Positions 1-7,300 of a stretch of 8,313 nt of DNA are shown one piece after another (the first letter of the stretch is position 1; the number at the start of each line of letters is the position of its first letter). The notes beneath the pieces were generated by a model. That model made no database searches. It was not told where the DNA came from and was given only the letters and a program-made list of their open reading frames with translations. The translations under genes were made by a program, and so were the position numbers. Location of the stretch: NCBI GenBank assembly GCA_937859825.1, contig CALMAP010000236.1, positions 1-8,313 on the forward strand, written 5' to 3'. The DNA is from an uncultured Terriglobus sp. (lineage in GTDB: Bacteria > Acidobacteriota > Terriglobia > Terriglobales > Acidobacteriaceae).

Positions 1-582
1 AAACTCCACTACGGAACGAACCAGGGCGCGGTCACTCTGTTCCAGAATGCCTTCTTCTTCGCCAGCTTCCAGCAGAGCATCCACGGCTTCTTCGTTGCTC
101 GCTTCCTCGGTTTGCTCATCGCTATGCTCCGCGAGGGAGGCGATGGAGAGCAGTAGGCCCGTAAGTAGCGTGAGAGGCGAAATCACATAGAAAATCGCCT
201 GAAATACCCAGCGAATGCGAACACACCATCCACCGCGCGTGCGGGCAAACAGGATCTGCGGAACCAGCCGGTCGCACACCACAACCATCAGGGCAACTTC
301 GATCAGCAGAATGGAAAAGCTCGCAGGATTGTGGCGTTCTCCACCGACACGGCTAAAGACAAGCGCCAGCGCGGCGACAGCCGTAAGCCGCAGGATGGAA
401 GCAGAGAGTGCAATGGAATCTCGAGATAGGCCGAAGCGAGGCTCAATACCGTCTACCCAGGCATCCACGTTGGCTTGATACTCGCGTGCCAGAAACTTAC
501 CCATTTCAGAGTAGATACGGTCCGCGTAGGCGCACAGGATCAAAACAGCCAGCAGGATGACAACCAGCAGAAGGGAAATCAC
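1..582 (-). CDS. CorC/HlyC-type (hemolysin-like) membrane protein, N-terminal 194 residues, truncated by window edge
   Basis: This is an open frame of 194 codons with no stop, running off the left edge; the missing part should hold the CBS pair and CorC_HlyC domain. The start is GTG at 582-580, preceded by an AAGGGGA ribosome site (587-593), and it overlaps the ybeY stop by four bases (GTGA). Hydrophobic stretches lie at about residues 1-18, 65-81, 92-116 and 134-160. An acidic linker follows (many Glu, about 163-184), then LEQSDRALVRSVVEF, which matches the segment leading into the first CBS domain of CorC/TlyC proteins (typically EEGIIEEDE..MI.SV.EFGD). Known: such proteins are linked to divalent-cation (Mg/Co) handling, and corC follows ybeY in many bacteria. 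Odd: the membrane part lacks the usual FxxAE-like start of the CNNM/DUF21 domain. Family assignment is firm from the junction motif and position; transported substrate is unknown. Confidence 0.82.
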   Translation of the reverse strand, partial: MISLLLVVILLAVLILCAYADRIYSEMGKFLAREYQANVDAWVDGIEPRFGLSRDSIALSASILRLTAVAALALVFSRVGGERHNPASFSILLIEVALMVVVCDRLVPQILFARTRGGWCVRIRWVFQAIFYVISPLTLLTGLLLSIASLAEHSDEQTEEASNEEAVDALLEAGEEEGILEQSDRALVRSVVEF

Positions 583-1091
583 GATTTCCCCTTCAATTTC
601 TTGGCTGAGGGCGCAAGCCTGTCTTTGGATTTTTTGGAAGGGTAAACCCGCTCGATCAGTCCTGAAGGAAGATTCAGCTTTTGACGCAATTCGATTTCGA
701 GTTTGAGCATTTCTCCCGAGTCAGTCTCATGGTCGTAACCGGCCAGATGCAACAGACCGTGCAAAGTCAGCACCTGCACTTCAACATCAAGCGAGTGGCC
801 GTGCTCTTCGGCTTGGTGATGGGCTGTGTCGACAGAAATTGCCAGGTCGCCGGCGACACCTTCCCCGTTTGCGGCTGCGGGAAACGAAAGAACGTCGGTC
901 GCCTTATTTTTACCGCGATAGATCTTATTGAGTGTTCGGATGCGGGTGTCGTCCGTAAGCAGCAGGTTGACCTCTCCCGCAAGGCCAACCATTGTTTGAG
1001 CACGCTTAAGAAAACGCCGCACTTCGGGTTTGCGCAGGGAAGCGAAAAGGTTCGCACTGGCGCCGGGTTCAGGGGGTTCGATAACGATCAA
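579..1091 (-). CDS. ybeY: YbeY, rRNA maturation endoribonuclease
   Basis: YbeY is a single-zinc endoribonuclease of the UPF0054 family that acts in 16S rRNA 3'-end maturation and ribosome quality control in the cytoplasm. The 170-residue product shows TDVLSFP (65-71), GDLAIS (81-86) and the metal motif HGLLHLAGYDH, giving zinc ligands H111, H115 and H121, followed by the usual acidic residues. The family is usually near 150 residues; the extra length is a Lys/Ser-rich C-terminal tail (about 152-170). The start is TTG at 1091-1089. No ATG or GTG is available in frame close upstream, and LIVIEP fits a YbeY N-terminus. The ribosome site is weak (GTGAG, 1098-1102). The gene starts 11 bases after the stop of the upstream secreted-protein gene and overlaps the downstream CorC-type gene by 4 bases. 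The codons of its Lys-rich tail also form the ribosome site of that next gene. Confidence 0.95.
   Translation of the reverse strand: MIVIEPPEPGASANLFASLRKPEVRRFLKRAQTMVGLAGEVNLLLTDDTRIRTLNKIYRGKNKATDVLSFPAAANGEGVAGDLAISVDTAHHQAEEHGHSLDVEVQVLTLHGLLHLAGYDHETDSGEMLKLEIELRQKLNLPSGLIERVYPSKKSKDRLAPSAKKLKGKS
587..593 (-). promoter_or_regulatory. Ribosome binding site deciding the GTG start of the CorC-type gene
   Basis: On the minus strand AAGGGGA lies 4 bases before the GTG at 582-580. It sits inside the last codons of ybeY (…KLKGKS), so the YbeY C-terminal lysines and the downstream ribosome site share the same bases. With the GTGA stop/start overlap this suggests translational coupling. Confidence 0.6.
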
Positions 1092-1102
1092 TCGAAACTC
1101 AC

Positions 1103-2149
1103 TTAAGCAGAAGCCTGTACTGATGGTAACGCGCTGACCGTCATCGCCGCAGGCGGACTCGCCACAGGTGGTGCGCCTATGGCTGAACCCGGCGCCGGGT
1201 CACCAATCTCGAAGACAGGCGCGTCCTTCGGCACATGCAGGCGGCCCTTTGCCAGATAGCCGACGGTAAGCGCTCCTGCGACCTCTGGCTGAAGGATGAC
1301 CAGGGGAAGGATGTATTTCTTGCTGCGGACAAGTGACTCCGCGATACCGTCTACCGGATGGCTTCTTGAAATCGTTCCGGGAACCTGCAAAATCGTGAAC
1401 GCCGACATGTGTAGCTGCGGGTTCTTGCGCCCATAGGCCACAAGCGACCTGGCCACCTGCTTGGGGGTTGTCAGCCCCAGGTCTGCAATGAAGCTGCGGT
1501 GGATTGCGTGCGGAAAGTAGATATCAAGCACCACGCGTGAGAAGTCGGCGCAGTTGTGAAAGAAAAGGTTAAAGTGTCCCACGTCCTTGCGATCGTTGAA
1601 GTAGGCGATCAGCCGTGCGTCCTGATCCGCGGTGGTATCTGCCTGAAAGCCGTGGATCTTGCGGTCAAACGATGACCCGACCAATTGTGTCCACTCACCA
1701 CCAGGAGGGGAGCCGCCGCTCTTTGGCGGCGCAAGCCCTTGCAGATGTGCCGCCCAGTAGGCGTCACGAAGCCGCTTCACATCCGCTTTGTTCACGCTTC
1801 TGGGGACATCGTGAGGGCTCTCGACGGCGTAGAGATAGGGAACAAGAGGAACCGCGATCCAGTCGTCGTGATGAATTTTGTGATACCGGCTTATGACCAC
1901 GCCAAGCTCGCCTGCCCTGCAGGACCTGAGCTCTGTTGGCGTCTCCGCACAGATGTTGTTCAGGTAAACGGCGGCATGACCGGTGGGATTGAATGCGCCA
2001 AATTCGCCATAGGGCTCTTCCATAAGCAGGGCCACAGACGCGTGACAGATGCCTGCCGCCCAAAACAGCAGAGTGGTGAGCAACGGGCACATCCACCAGC
2101 GTGCGGTGTGTGTCGTTTTTCTCGCGCAGGGTGTGAACCTTAAGAACAT
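1103..2149 (-). CDS. Exported protein with permuted NlpC/P60 (LRAT)-like His...Cys signature, function unknown
   Basis: The product is 348 residues. A basic N-terminus and a hydrophobic core (about 21-34) ending in a CHA-S site near residue 37 predict Sec export. The mature part begins with GHAAVYL (57-63, His58) and later has FFHNCADFSR (196-205, Cys200). A His followed by an N-C-x-x-F motif is the order in circularly permuted papain-like NlpC/P60 proteins (LRAT and YiiX types), where Cys is the nucleophile and His the base. So a thiol hydrolase or acyltransferase is plausible, but this is inferred from two short motifs only. The C-terminal 30 residues are Ala/Pro/Ser-rich and probably disordered. 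The ATG at 2149-2147 follows a purine-rich GTGAGAG. A shorter start at Met20 is possible but removes the basic n-region. The gene sits 11 bases before ybeY, probably in one operon, and is divergent from the exported hydrolase. I do not recognise a named gene. Confidence 0.75.
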   Translation of the reverse strand: MFLRFTPCARKTTHTARWWMCPLLTTLLFWAAGICHASVALLMEEPYGEFGAFNPTGHAAVYLNNICAETPTELRSCRAGELGVVISRYHKIHHDDWIAVPLVPYLYAVESPHDVPRSVNKADVKRLRDAYWAAHLQGLAPPKSGGSPPGGEWTQLVGSSFDRKIHGFQADTTADQDARLIAYFNDRKDVGHFNLFFHNCADFSRVVLDIYFPHAIHRSFIADLGLTTPKQVARSLVAYGRKNPQLHMSAFTILQVPGTISRSHPVDGIAESLVRSKKYILPLVILQPEVAGALTVGYLAKGRLHVPKDAPVFEIGDPAPGSAIGAPPVASPPAAMTVSALPSVQASA

Positions 2150-2275
2150 TCGTTTCTCTCACTTTACAAGCAAAGGAGAAACTGCCCGTATGGCCGAGAG
2201 AAACAGAGTCCGTTACTCTTGGTTGGGGTCACCGGGCAGGCAAGACGGTGCATTTTCTTGATCTTGAGAGGGAAC
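2150..2275. promoter_or_regulatory. Divergent intergenic region between two exported-protein genes
   Basis: These 126 bases must carry promoters in both directions. I could not find a convincing -35/-10 pair on either strand: TTTACA at 2163-2168 resembles a -35 for the plus strand, but no good -10 follows at 16-18 bases. A 7-base inverted repeat (CTGCCCG 2182-2188, CGGGCAG 2233-2239) is present with a 44-base loop and may be chance. The region also holds a possible 23-codon leader ORF listed separately. Confidence 0.45.
2190..2261 (+). CDS. Possible 23-codon leader ORF upstream of the hydrolase gene
   Basis: ATG at 2190 opens a 23-codon frame ending in TGA at 2261, 14 bases before the GTG of the hydrolase gene. 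A strong ribosome site, AAAGGAG (2172-2178), lies 11 bases before the ATG, which is a little far. The peptide (MAERNRVRYSWLGSPGRQDG...) is basic, resembles nothing I know, and has no signal or membrane segment. It could be a leader peptide that couples translation into the hydrolase gene, or simple chance. Confidence 0.2.
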   Translation: MAERNRVRYSWLGSPGRQDGAFS

Positions 2276-3019
2276 GTGACGCGTTTTCCGAATTACCTGT
2301 TCCGGCCCCTGTTGTCACCAACCCTGCTCGCTTCAATTTGTCTTTGCATTCCGGTTAGTCTGCCTTCACGTGCAGAGGCGCAATTGCTTATGCGGGCGCC
2401 GCGCCCGCTGCTGGTGATCGGCTTTATGGGTGGACGAGTCCGGGCCGACAACATGATTCACAAAGAAGCACTGATTGCCATGGATCTGCGCGCGCGAAAC
2501 CCCAGCGAGGTCCAGGTATTTACCTTTGCCAACCACGATGGCGCGTTACCGCTGCAGTCCGTGGTCAAGTCACTTGATGCCAACCATGACGGCCTTCTCA
2601 ATGAAGAGGAGAAAGCCTCCGCCCGGATTGTGATTTACGGCCACAGCTGGGGAGCTTCGGAAGCGATCCATCTCGCTCGTGAACTAAACGCCCGGCAGAT
2701 CCCTGTGCTCCTGACTATCCAGGTAGACAGCGTTCAGAAGCCCGGCGAAAACGACGAGGTGATTCCACCCAACGTGCACGAGGCAATGAACTTTTACCAG
2801 ACGGAAGGCCTGCTTCGCGGCCGCAAGCAGATCCGACCGGAAGACCCTCACCGAACTACTATCCGGGAGAATCGCCAGATCAGCTATCGGCAATTACCGG
2901 TCTCCATCCATGAGTTCCCGTGGTATGCACGGGTCTTTATGCATGCCCACATAGAAATCGAGAATGATCCAGCGCTCTGGAGCCACATCGAAAATGCAAT
3001 TCAGAGTGAGATTCAGTAG
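2276..3019 (+). CDS. Exported alpha/beta hydrolase (lipase/esterase-like) with an EF-hand-like loop
   Basis: I place the start at GTG 2276, because AGAGGG (2267-2272) precedes it and because it gives a clean signal peptide: basic start, hydrophobic core to about residue 28, then PSRAEA-Q with cleavage near residue 35. A TTG at 2219 would add 19 residues in front. The 247-residue product has strand PLLVIGFMGG (43-52) and then an EF-hand-like loop DANHDGLLNEEE (101-112), with Asp/Asn/Asp/Gly and the final Glu at canonical positions 1, 3, 5, 6 and 12. Next come strand ARIVIY and nucleophile elbow GHSWG (122-126, Ser124), a catalytic triad pattern of the alpha/beta hydrolase fold. Asp151 (QVDSV) and His223 or His225 (MHAHIE) are candidate acid and base. 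Substrate is unknown; lipid or ester hydrolysis in the periplasm or outside is inferred. The gene converges on phoH and shares a terminator with it. Confidence 0.82.
   Translation: MTRFPNYLFRPLLSPTLLASICLCIPVSLPSRAEAQLLMRAPRPLLVIGFMGGRVRADNMIHKEALIAMDLRARNPSEVQVFTFANHDGALPLQSVVKSLDANHDGLLNEEEKASARIVIYGHSWGASEAIHLARELNARQIPVLLTIQVDSVQKPGENDEVIPPNVHEAMNFYQTEGLLRGRKQIRPEDPHRTTIRENRQISYRQLPVSIHEFPWYARVFMHAHIEIENDPALWSHIENAIQSEIQ
2576..2611 (+). other. EF-hand-like calcium-binding loop coding segment inside the hydrolase
   Basis: The 12 codons encode D-A-N-H-D-G-L-L-N-E-E-E, which fits the EF-hand loop: D1, N3, D5, G6, hydrophobic L8 and E12. It lies directly before the strand leading to GHSWG. 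Flanking residues (VVKSL before, KASAR after) could form the entering and exiting helices, but a second EF-hand is not visible. Confidence 0.65.
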
Positions 3020-3020
3020 A

Positions 3021-3067
3021 TGACTCAAGAAGCGGCCAAACAAGATGTCCGGCCGCTTCTTAAGTCA
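3021..3067. terminator. Bidirectional terminator between the convergent hydrolase and phoH genes
   Basis: Arms 3021-3037 and 3051-3067 are complementary over 17 bases with one mismatch, around a 13-base loop; the innermost 11 bases (AAGAAGCGGCC / GGCCGCTTCTT) pair perfectly. The repeat begins one base after the hydrolase stop (3019) and ends one base before the phoH stop (3069). The GC core with A/T-rich outer ends (AAG/CTT) suits termination in either direction, although no long uninterrupted T run is present. Confidence 0.8.
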
Positions 3068-3068
3068 G

Positions 3069-4109
3069 TTATTGCATTTTGGGAGCAGCAATCACCTGGG
3101 ATGTTGCTTCCATGCCACTTTCATTCAACCCAAGAGACAACTGTTGTTGCCGTGCATGGGTGTCATAGGCACGAACGATGCGTTGCACCAGAGTATGGCG
3201 TACGACGTCACCATCTTCAAAGTGCGTAAAGCGCACTCCTTCCACCCCATCCAGAACGGTCAACGCGTCAAGCAGTCCGGAGCGCTTTGGATTCGGGAGA
3301 TCGATCTGCGTCAGGTCGCCTGTAATCACGGCCTTGGAACCCATGCCAAGCCGTGTGACGAACATCTTCATCTGCTCGATGGTCGTATTCTGCGCTTCGT
3401 CCATGATGATGAACGCATCGGAAAGCGTACGGCCGCGCATGAATGCCAAGGGTGCAATCTCGATAACGCCTTTTTCCAGCATTTTGTCGACGCGATCGCG
3501 GTCCAGCAGATCGTAGAGCGCGTCGTAGAGTGGGCGCAGGTAGGGATCGACCTTTTCCTGAAGCGAGCCGGGAAGAAAGCCGAGCCGTTCGCCTGCCTCG
3601 ACGGCTGGCCGCACCAGAATGATGCGGCTGACTTTTTTCGCCATCAGTGCACTTGCCGCCATTGCCACAGCAAGATAGGTCTTGCCCGTGCCGGCAGGAC
3701 CGATACCGAAGGTCATATCAGCGGCTTCGATGTTTTCGACGTATTTGCGCTGATTTGTCGAACGCGGATTGACCATGCGCTTGATACCGCTGGGCATGCG
3801 CTGTTTGCCGCTGTCCACAATTTGTTTGAGGGTGACATTCGGGTCGGCAAGCGCAAGCTTTACAAGTGCATGCAGTTCCGGTCCGGCAAGCGTGACACCG
3901 GAGCGCCGCAGACTGTCAAAGTCGCTGAAGATTCGTTCGACCAACTGAACAGCATCCGGTTCACCAGACACCTCGAGTGCATGGGAGCGAAGGTCGATGG
4001 TGACGCCGAGAGCCTCTTCCATGACGTGAAGGTTCTCATCGCGTACACCAAACAGTGCCTCTGTGTTCGGCGAAATCTGAAGCGAGCATGTGACCAGGTC
4101 TTTTACCAA
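3069..4109 (-). CDS. ybeZ: PhoH/YbeZ-family ATPase
   Basis: This cytoplasmic nucleotide-binding protein of the PhoH-like family is associated with YbeY and RNA metabolism in bacteria where it has been studied. The 346-residue product has an N-terminal KH-like region (about 10-75), then the P-loop domain: Walker A GPAGTGKT (137-144), LVRPAVEAGERLGFLPG (165-181), Walker B FIIMDEAQ (233-240) and GDLTQIDLP (264-272). Length is normal for the family. The start is TTG at 4109-4107; the in-frame stop TAA lies only seven codons upstream with no ATG or GTG between, and AAAGGA (4116-4121) is 6 bases before it. A sigma70-like promoter is visible upstream. Unlike the common ybeZ-ybeY order, the next gene downstream is the convergent hydrolase gene, so ybeY is not read from this transcript. 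The paralogous name phoH is also in use; by length and the KH-like N-terminus this is the YbeZ/PhoL type. Confidence 0.95.
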   Translation of the reverse strand: MVKDLVTCSLQISPNTEALFGVRDENLHVMEEALGVTIDLRSHALEVSGEPDAVQLVERIFSDFDSLRRSGVTLAGPELHALVKLALADPNVTLKQIVDSGKQRMPSGIKRMVNPRSTNQRKYVENIEAADMTFGIGPAGTGKTYLAVAMAASALMAKKVSRIILVRPAVEAGERLGFLPGSLQEKVDPYLRPLYDALYDLLDRDRVDKMLEKGVIEIAPLAFMRGRTLSDAFIIMDEAQNTTIEQMKMFVTRLGMGSKAVITGDLTQIDLPNPKRSGLLDALTVLDGVEGVRFTHFEDGDVVRHTLVQRIVRAYDTHARQQQLSLGLNESGMEATSQVIAAPKMQ

Positions 4110-4312
4110 GCGGAGTCCTTTCGTCCGTTATGGGCGGTTTGATTCACAGGAATTGTGATGAGGGAAGAGCAACTTCGAACCTTCGCGCGACGCACGGGAG
4201 TGCGGCTGGCGTTTCTTGTCGGTCGGCTTGGAGTCGATACCCAATGGGTCAGAAGTTGCGGTGAGAATAGCGCGGCGAAACATCGTCGTCAAGGGAGCAG
4301 ACCACAAAAGAT
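4110..4312 (-). promoter_or_regulatory. ybeZ promoter region and long 5' leader
   Basis: Between the receptor-gene terminator and ybeZ there are about 200 bases without a supported gene. On the minus strand TTGACG (4287-4292) and TATTCT (4264-4269) are separated by exactly 17 bases, a good sigma70-type pair. It predicts a start near 4257 and a leader of roughly 148 bases. The leader includes a small hairpin, CGCAC/GTGCG (4191-4204), of unknown significance. A 51-codon frame (4128-4283) overlaps the promoter spacer and has no ribosome site. Confidence 0.5.
4116..4121 (-). promoter_or_regulatory. Ribosome binding site deciding the TTG start of ybeZ
   Basis: AAAGGA on the minus strand, 6 bases before TTG 4109-4107. 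An in-frame stop just upstream leaves this as the only well-supported start. Confidence 0.6.
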
Positions 4313-4338
4313 TGGGCGATAGCCGAAGCCACCGCCCA
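4313..4338 (-). terminator. UUCG-tetraloop Rho-independent terminator of the receptor gene
   Basis: Read on the minus strand, an 11-pair stem (TGGGCGGTGGC with GCTATCGCCCA, two G-U pairs) closes a C(UUCG)G tetraloop. It is followed by a short T-rich tract, ATCTTTTGTGG (4302-4312). It starts 22 bases after the receptor stop codon. The C(UUCG)G loop is known for exceptional hairpin stability. The opposite strand has no T tract, so termination is expected only for the minus-strand receptor transcript. Confidence 0.85.
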
Positions 4339-4360
4339 CAGGTTGATGTTGCGTCTCAGA

Positions 4361-7300
4361 TTAGAACAGCAGGCGAACCGCGAGCTGGATCTGCCGCGCT
4401 CCGCCGATACCGACCTGGTTGGTGACCGTGTTGGTCAACACACCAAAGTTTCCATTGCCTGAGGTGCTGGCGGCGAACGGTGTTCCTGGCTGAACAGTGT
4501 TGGCCAGGGTTCCGCTGGTCGGAATGCCCTGCGACAGGCGCACCGTGCCAGGGTTGGCAAAGTTGGCGTGGTTCAGCACGTTGTAGACGTCCGACGTGAA
4601 CTTCAGCCGGGTGCGCTCGGTAAAAGCGAACTCCTTCTGCAGGGTCAGATCCAGTTGCGCAAGATTCGGGCCGGAGTAGTCATTGCGGCGCGAGTTGCCG
4701 AAGGCGCCTGCTGCCGGTGCGGTAAATGCAGCTGGATTCAGGTAGTTGAGCCCATTCTTCAAATACGGGCTTACACCCGAAACCAGGTTTGGCCGGCGGA
4801 CGTTCCGCGTGTTGCCACCGCCTGGAACATTCTGGACAGCCACCGTGCAGATGCCGTTTCCGTACACGCTGCCGTTGTAGGTAAACGGAGAACACTGCGA
4901 GGTTTTCACGATGGGCGACGAGAAGGTCTGTCCTGCATAGGGACCGCTAACGCCCAGGTAAGCGATGTCTGGACGCGTGATGAGAACGTCGATCGGCACG
5001 CCGGAACGGAAATTCACAATGCCGCCCAGTTCCCATCCGCCTGCCACAACATCCAGTGCATTGCCGAGGTCATACTTCTTTCCTTTGCCGAAGGGCAGGG
5101 CATAGAGCGTCGTCATGTTTAGTGAATGGCGGATGTCGAAAGTGCCGCGGCCGTACTCCGGCTTCGCGCCGTAGATCTGCAACGGTTCCTGTGCCGTGGT
5201 CGCTTCGTTCGAACCGGACGAGGTCCCCAGTTCATGCGCCCAGGTGTACTGTGCACCCAACGATAGGCCGCTGCTGAAGCGTCGCTGCAGCGTTGTCTGC
5301 ATGGAGTGGTACTGGTCCGTTCCGCCCGAGGTCTTGTAATCGATCTCGGCGAACCGGCCACCAAACTGGCGCGTAGCGGAACCGGCACCGTTCCCACCGC
5401 TGGTGGTCACGCCCGTAATCAGGTTGGTGATCGAGCGTAGAAAGAGGTTGCGGTTCGATGACCCCACGTAGCCGATCATGAACTGCATCTGTCCTGGCAG
5501 TTCCTGCTGGATGGACGCCGTGTAGGTCGTTACTCGCTCGGGGACTTTGTACGCGGATGTGTATGCTCGGGGCTGGTAGCCCAGCGTCGGACTATTGATG
5601 TCATAGGTCGCGTACACATCCGTCTGCGGATTGATTGGATATACCTTGCCGCTGGTGAAAGTACGAGTGACGCGATCGTTCGCTTCCGGCTGGATCTGGT
5701 CTTCCGTCTGGCCAGGGCCGTAGTAGGTGCCGATACCTGCACGAAGAACCGTCTTGTTGTTTAGAGAGGCCGGTGCATAAACCAGTGCAACACGTGGTCC
5801 AAAGTTGTTCAGGTTCGAGTGAAACCAGTCCCCTGAGTACTTCGGAAGAATATTGCCGCTCGGAATATCGAAGAAAACGTCCTTGTTTCGGTTTTCGTGC
5901 AGCGGGGAGTAGTACTCGTAACGCATGCCGTAGCTCAGCGTAAGATTCGGCCTGATCTTCCACTCATCCTGCGCGTAACCGATGTAGTAGGTCTGCTTCA
6001 CCAGAGCATTGCCGCTCAGTCCGGTAAACGGGCTAAGGTCGCTCAAATTGCCGAAGAACTGGATCTGTGCGGGTTGGTTACCGGGAGTCGTGGCGTTCCC
6101 CGTAAACTGCGCGACCGAGTTATAGGTGTATGTGGTGCCACCGAGTTGGTCGTTATAGAGAGAGCGCGGCCGGACCTCCACTCCGAACTTCAGGTTATGG
6201 TTTCCGGCAACACGGGAGAAATTGTCGATGAAGCTGTATTCCTGACCTGTGTAGGGAGCGCCCACGCCGTTAAATGAGGACGAGAGGGAGATAAGCGCGC
6301 CCACATTCGTCAAGCCGGCAATCGCAATGCGGGAACGGCTCAGGTCTACGTTTGGGCTCACGCCACTGATGCCTTGCACGCGCATCTTGACGCCATTGAA
6401 GCCGAACTTCGTCTCGTTGAAGATGCGGGGTGACAGCACCTGGTTCAGCACAATGGTGCCGTTCTGCGGTACTTCAACCTGGCCGAAACGGCTCAACGAT
6501 GCGTCCTGCACCTGCGACGCAACACCCTGATCGCGGTTGTACCGGGCGTACAGGCTGAACTTGTTGTTGATATGGTAGTCGAACCGGATGTCACCGAAGT
6601 TCTCGTTGACGGTGTTCTGGCCTATCGTGATTACGCCGTTCAGAACGCCCGCTGCATTGACCGTGTTCGCAACGGGAAAGGCGGCCAGAAGCGGAACGAT
6701 GGCAGGCGTGTACTGGGCCGCGTTCGCACGATCCTGCGCGCTTAACGTGGTCTGGTTATAAGCCTGCACGAACGTCTGACGCAGCCCTTCGTACGTCGCG
6801 AAGAAGAAGAGCTTGTCTTTGAGGATTGGACCGCCGACGGACCCGCCGAACTGGTTTAGGCGAAATTTGGGACTGTTGTTCAACGTGTTCACGCGGTTGA
6901 AGTAATTCCGCGCGTCGAAGAAGTCGTTACGCAGATACTCAAATGCCGATCCGTGCAACGCGTTCGTGCCCGATTTTGTGACGAAGCTGATCTGACCGCC
7001 GGTGCCAGTGCCAAGCTCCGCCGGGTACCCCGAGCTGTCCACGCGGAACTCCTGCACGGCTTCGAGCGACTGCTGCAGACGGAAGATCGAAGTGAGCTCA
7101 CCGTTGAGGTTGCCGGGAGAAGTGTCGATGATCGAGCCGGCGTCCACGCCGTCGATTCGGATAATGTTCTGCTCGACGGATCGTCCTGAGAAGTGGATGT
7201 TGTCGAACGTGCCGGAACCGGCATTGGTCGCGCCGGGAACAAGAAGGTAAAGCTGCGAAATTTGACGGCCGTTGATGGGAAGCTGCTGGATCTCCCGTGG

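Noticed and set aside
215..478. 87-codon plus-strand frame antisense to the CorC-type gene
   Set aside because: Low-complexity Arg/Ser/Thr product; the minus strand is the better frame, with membrane segments and the CorC linker.
681..1106. 141-codon plus-strand open frame antisense to ybeY
   Set aside because: The opposite strand encodes the H-x3-H-x5-H motif of YbeY; this product has no family resemblance.
1685..2143. 152-codon plus-strand frame antisense to the exported NlpC-like gene
   Set aside because: It has no convincing ribosome site or domain, while the minus-strand frame has a signal peptide and operon spacing.
3045..4142. 365-codon plus-strand open frame lying antisense to ybeZ
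   Set aside because: It covers a gene with unmistakable Walker A/B motifs, its product shows no recognisable domain, is rich in His/Cys/Arg as expected of an antisense read, and its start lies inside the terminator hairpin.
4128..4283. 51-codon minus-strand frame between receptor gene and ybeZ
   Set aside because: Its ATG falls in the predicted promoter spacer, it lacks a ribosome site, and the product resembles nothing known.
4568..5122. 184-codon plus-strand open frame inside the receptor gene
   Set aside because: It is antisense to conserved barrel sequence and has no ribosome site or known motif.
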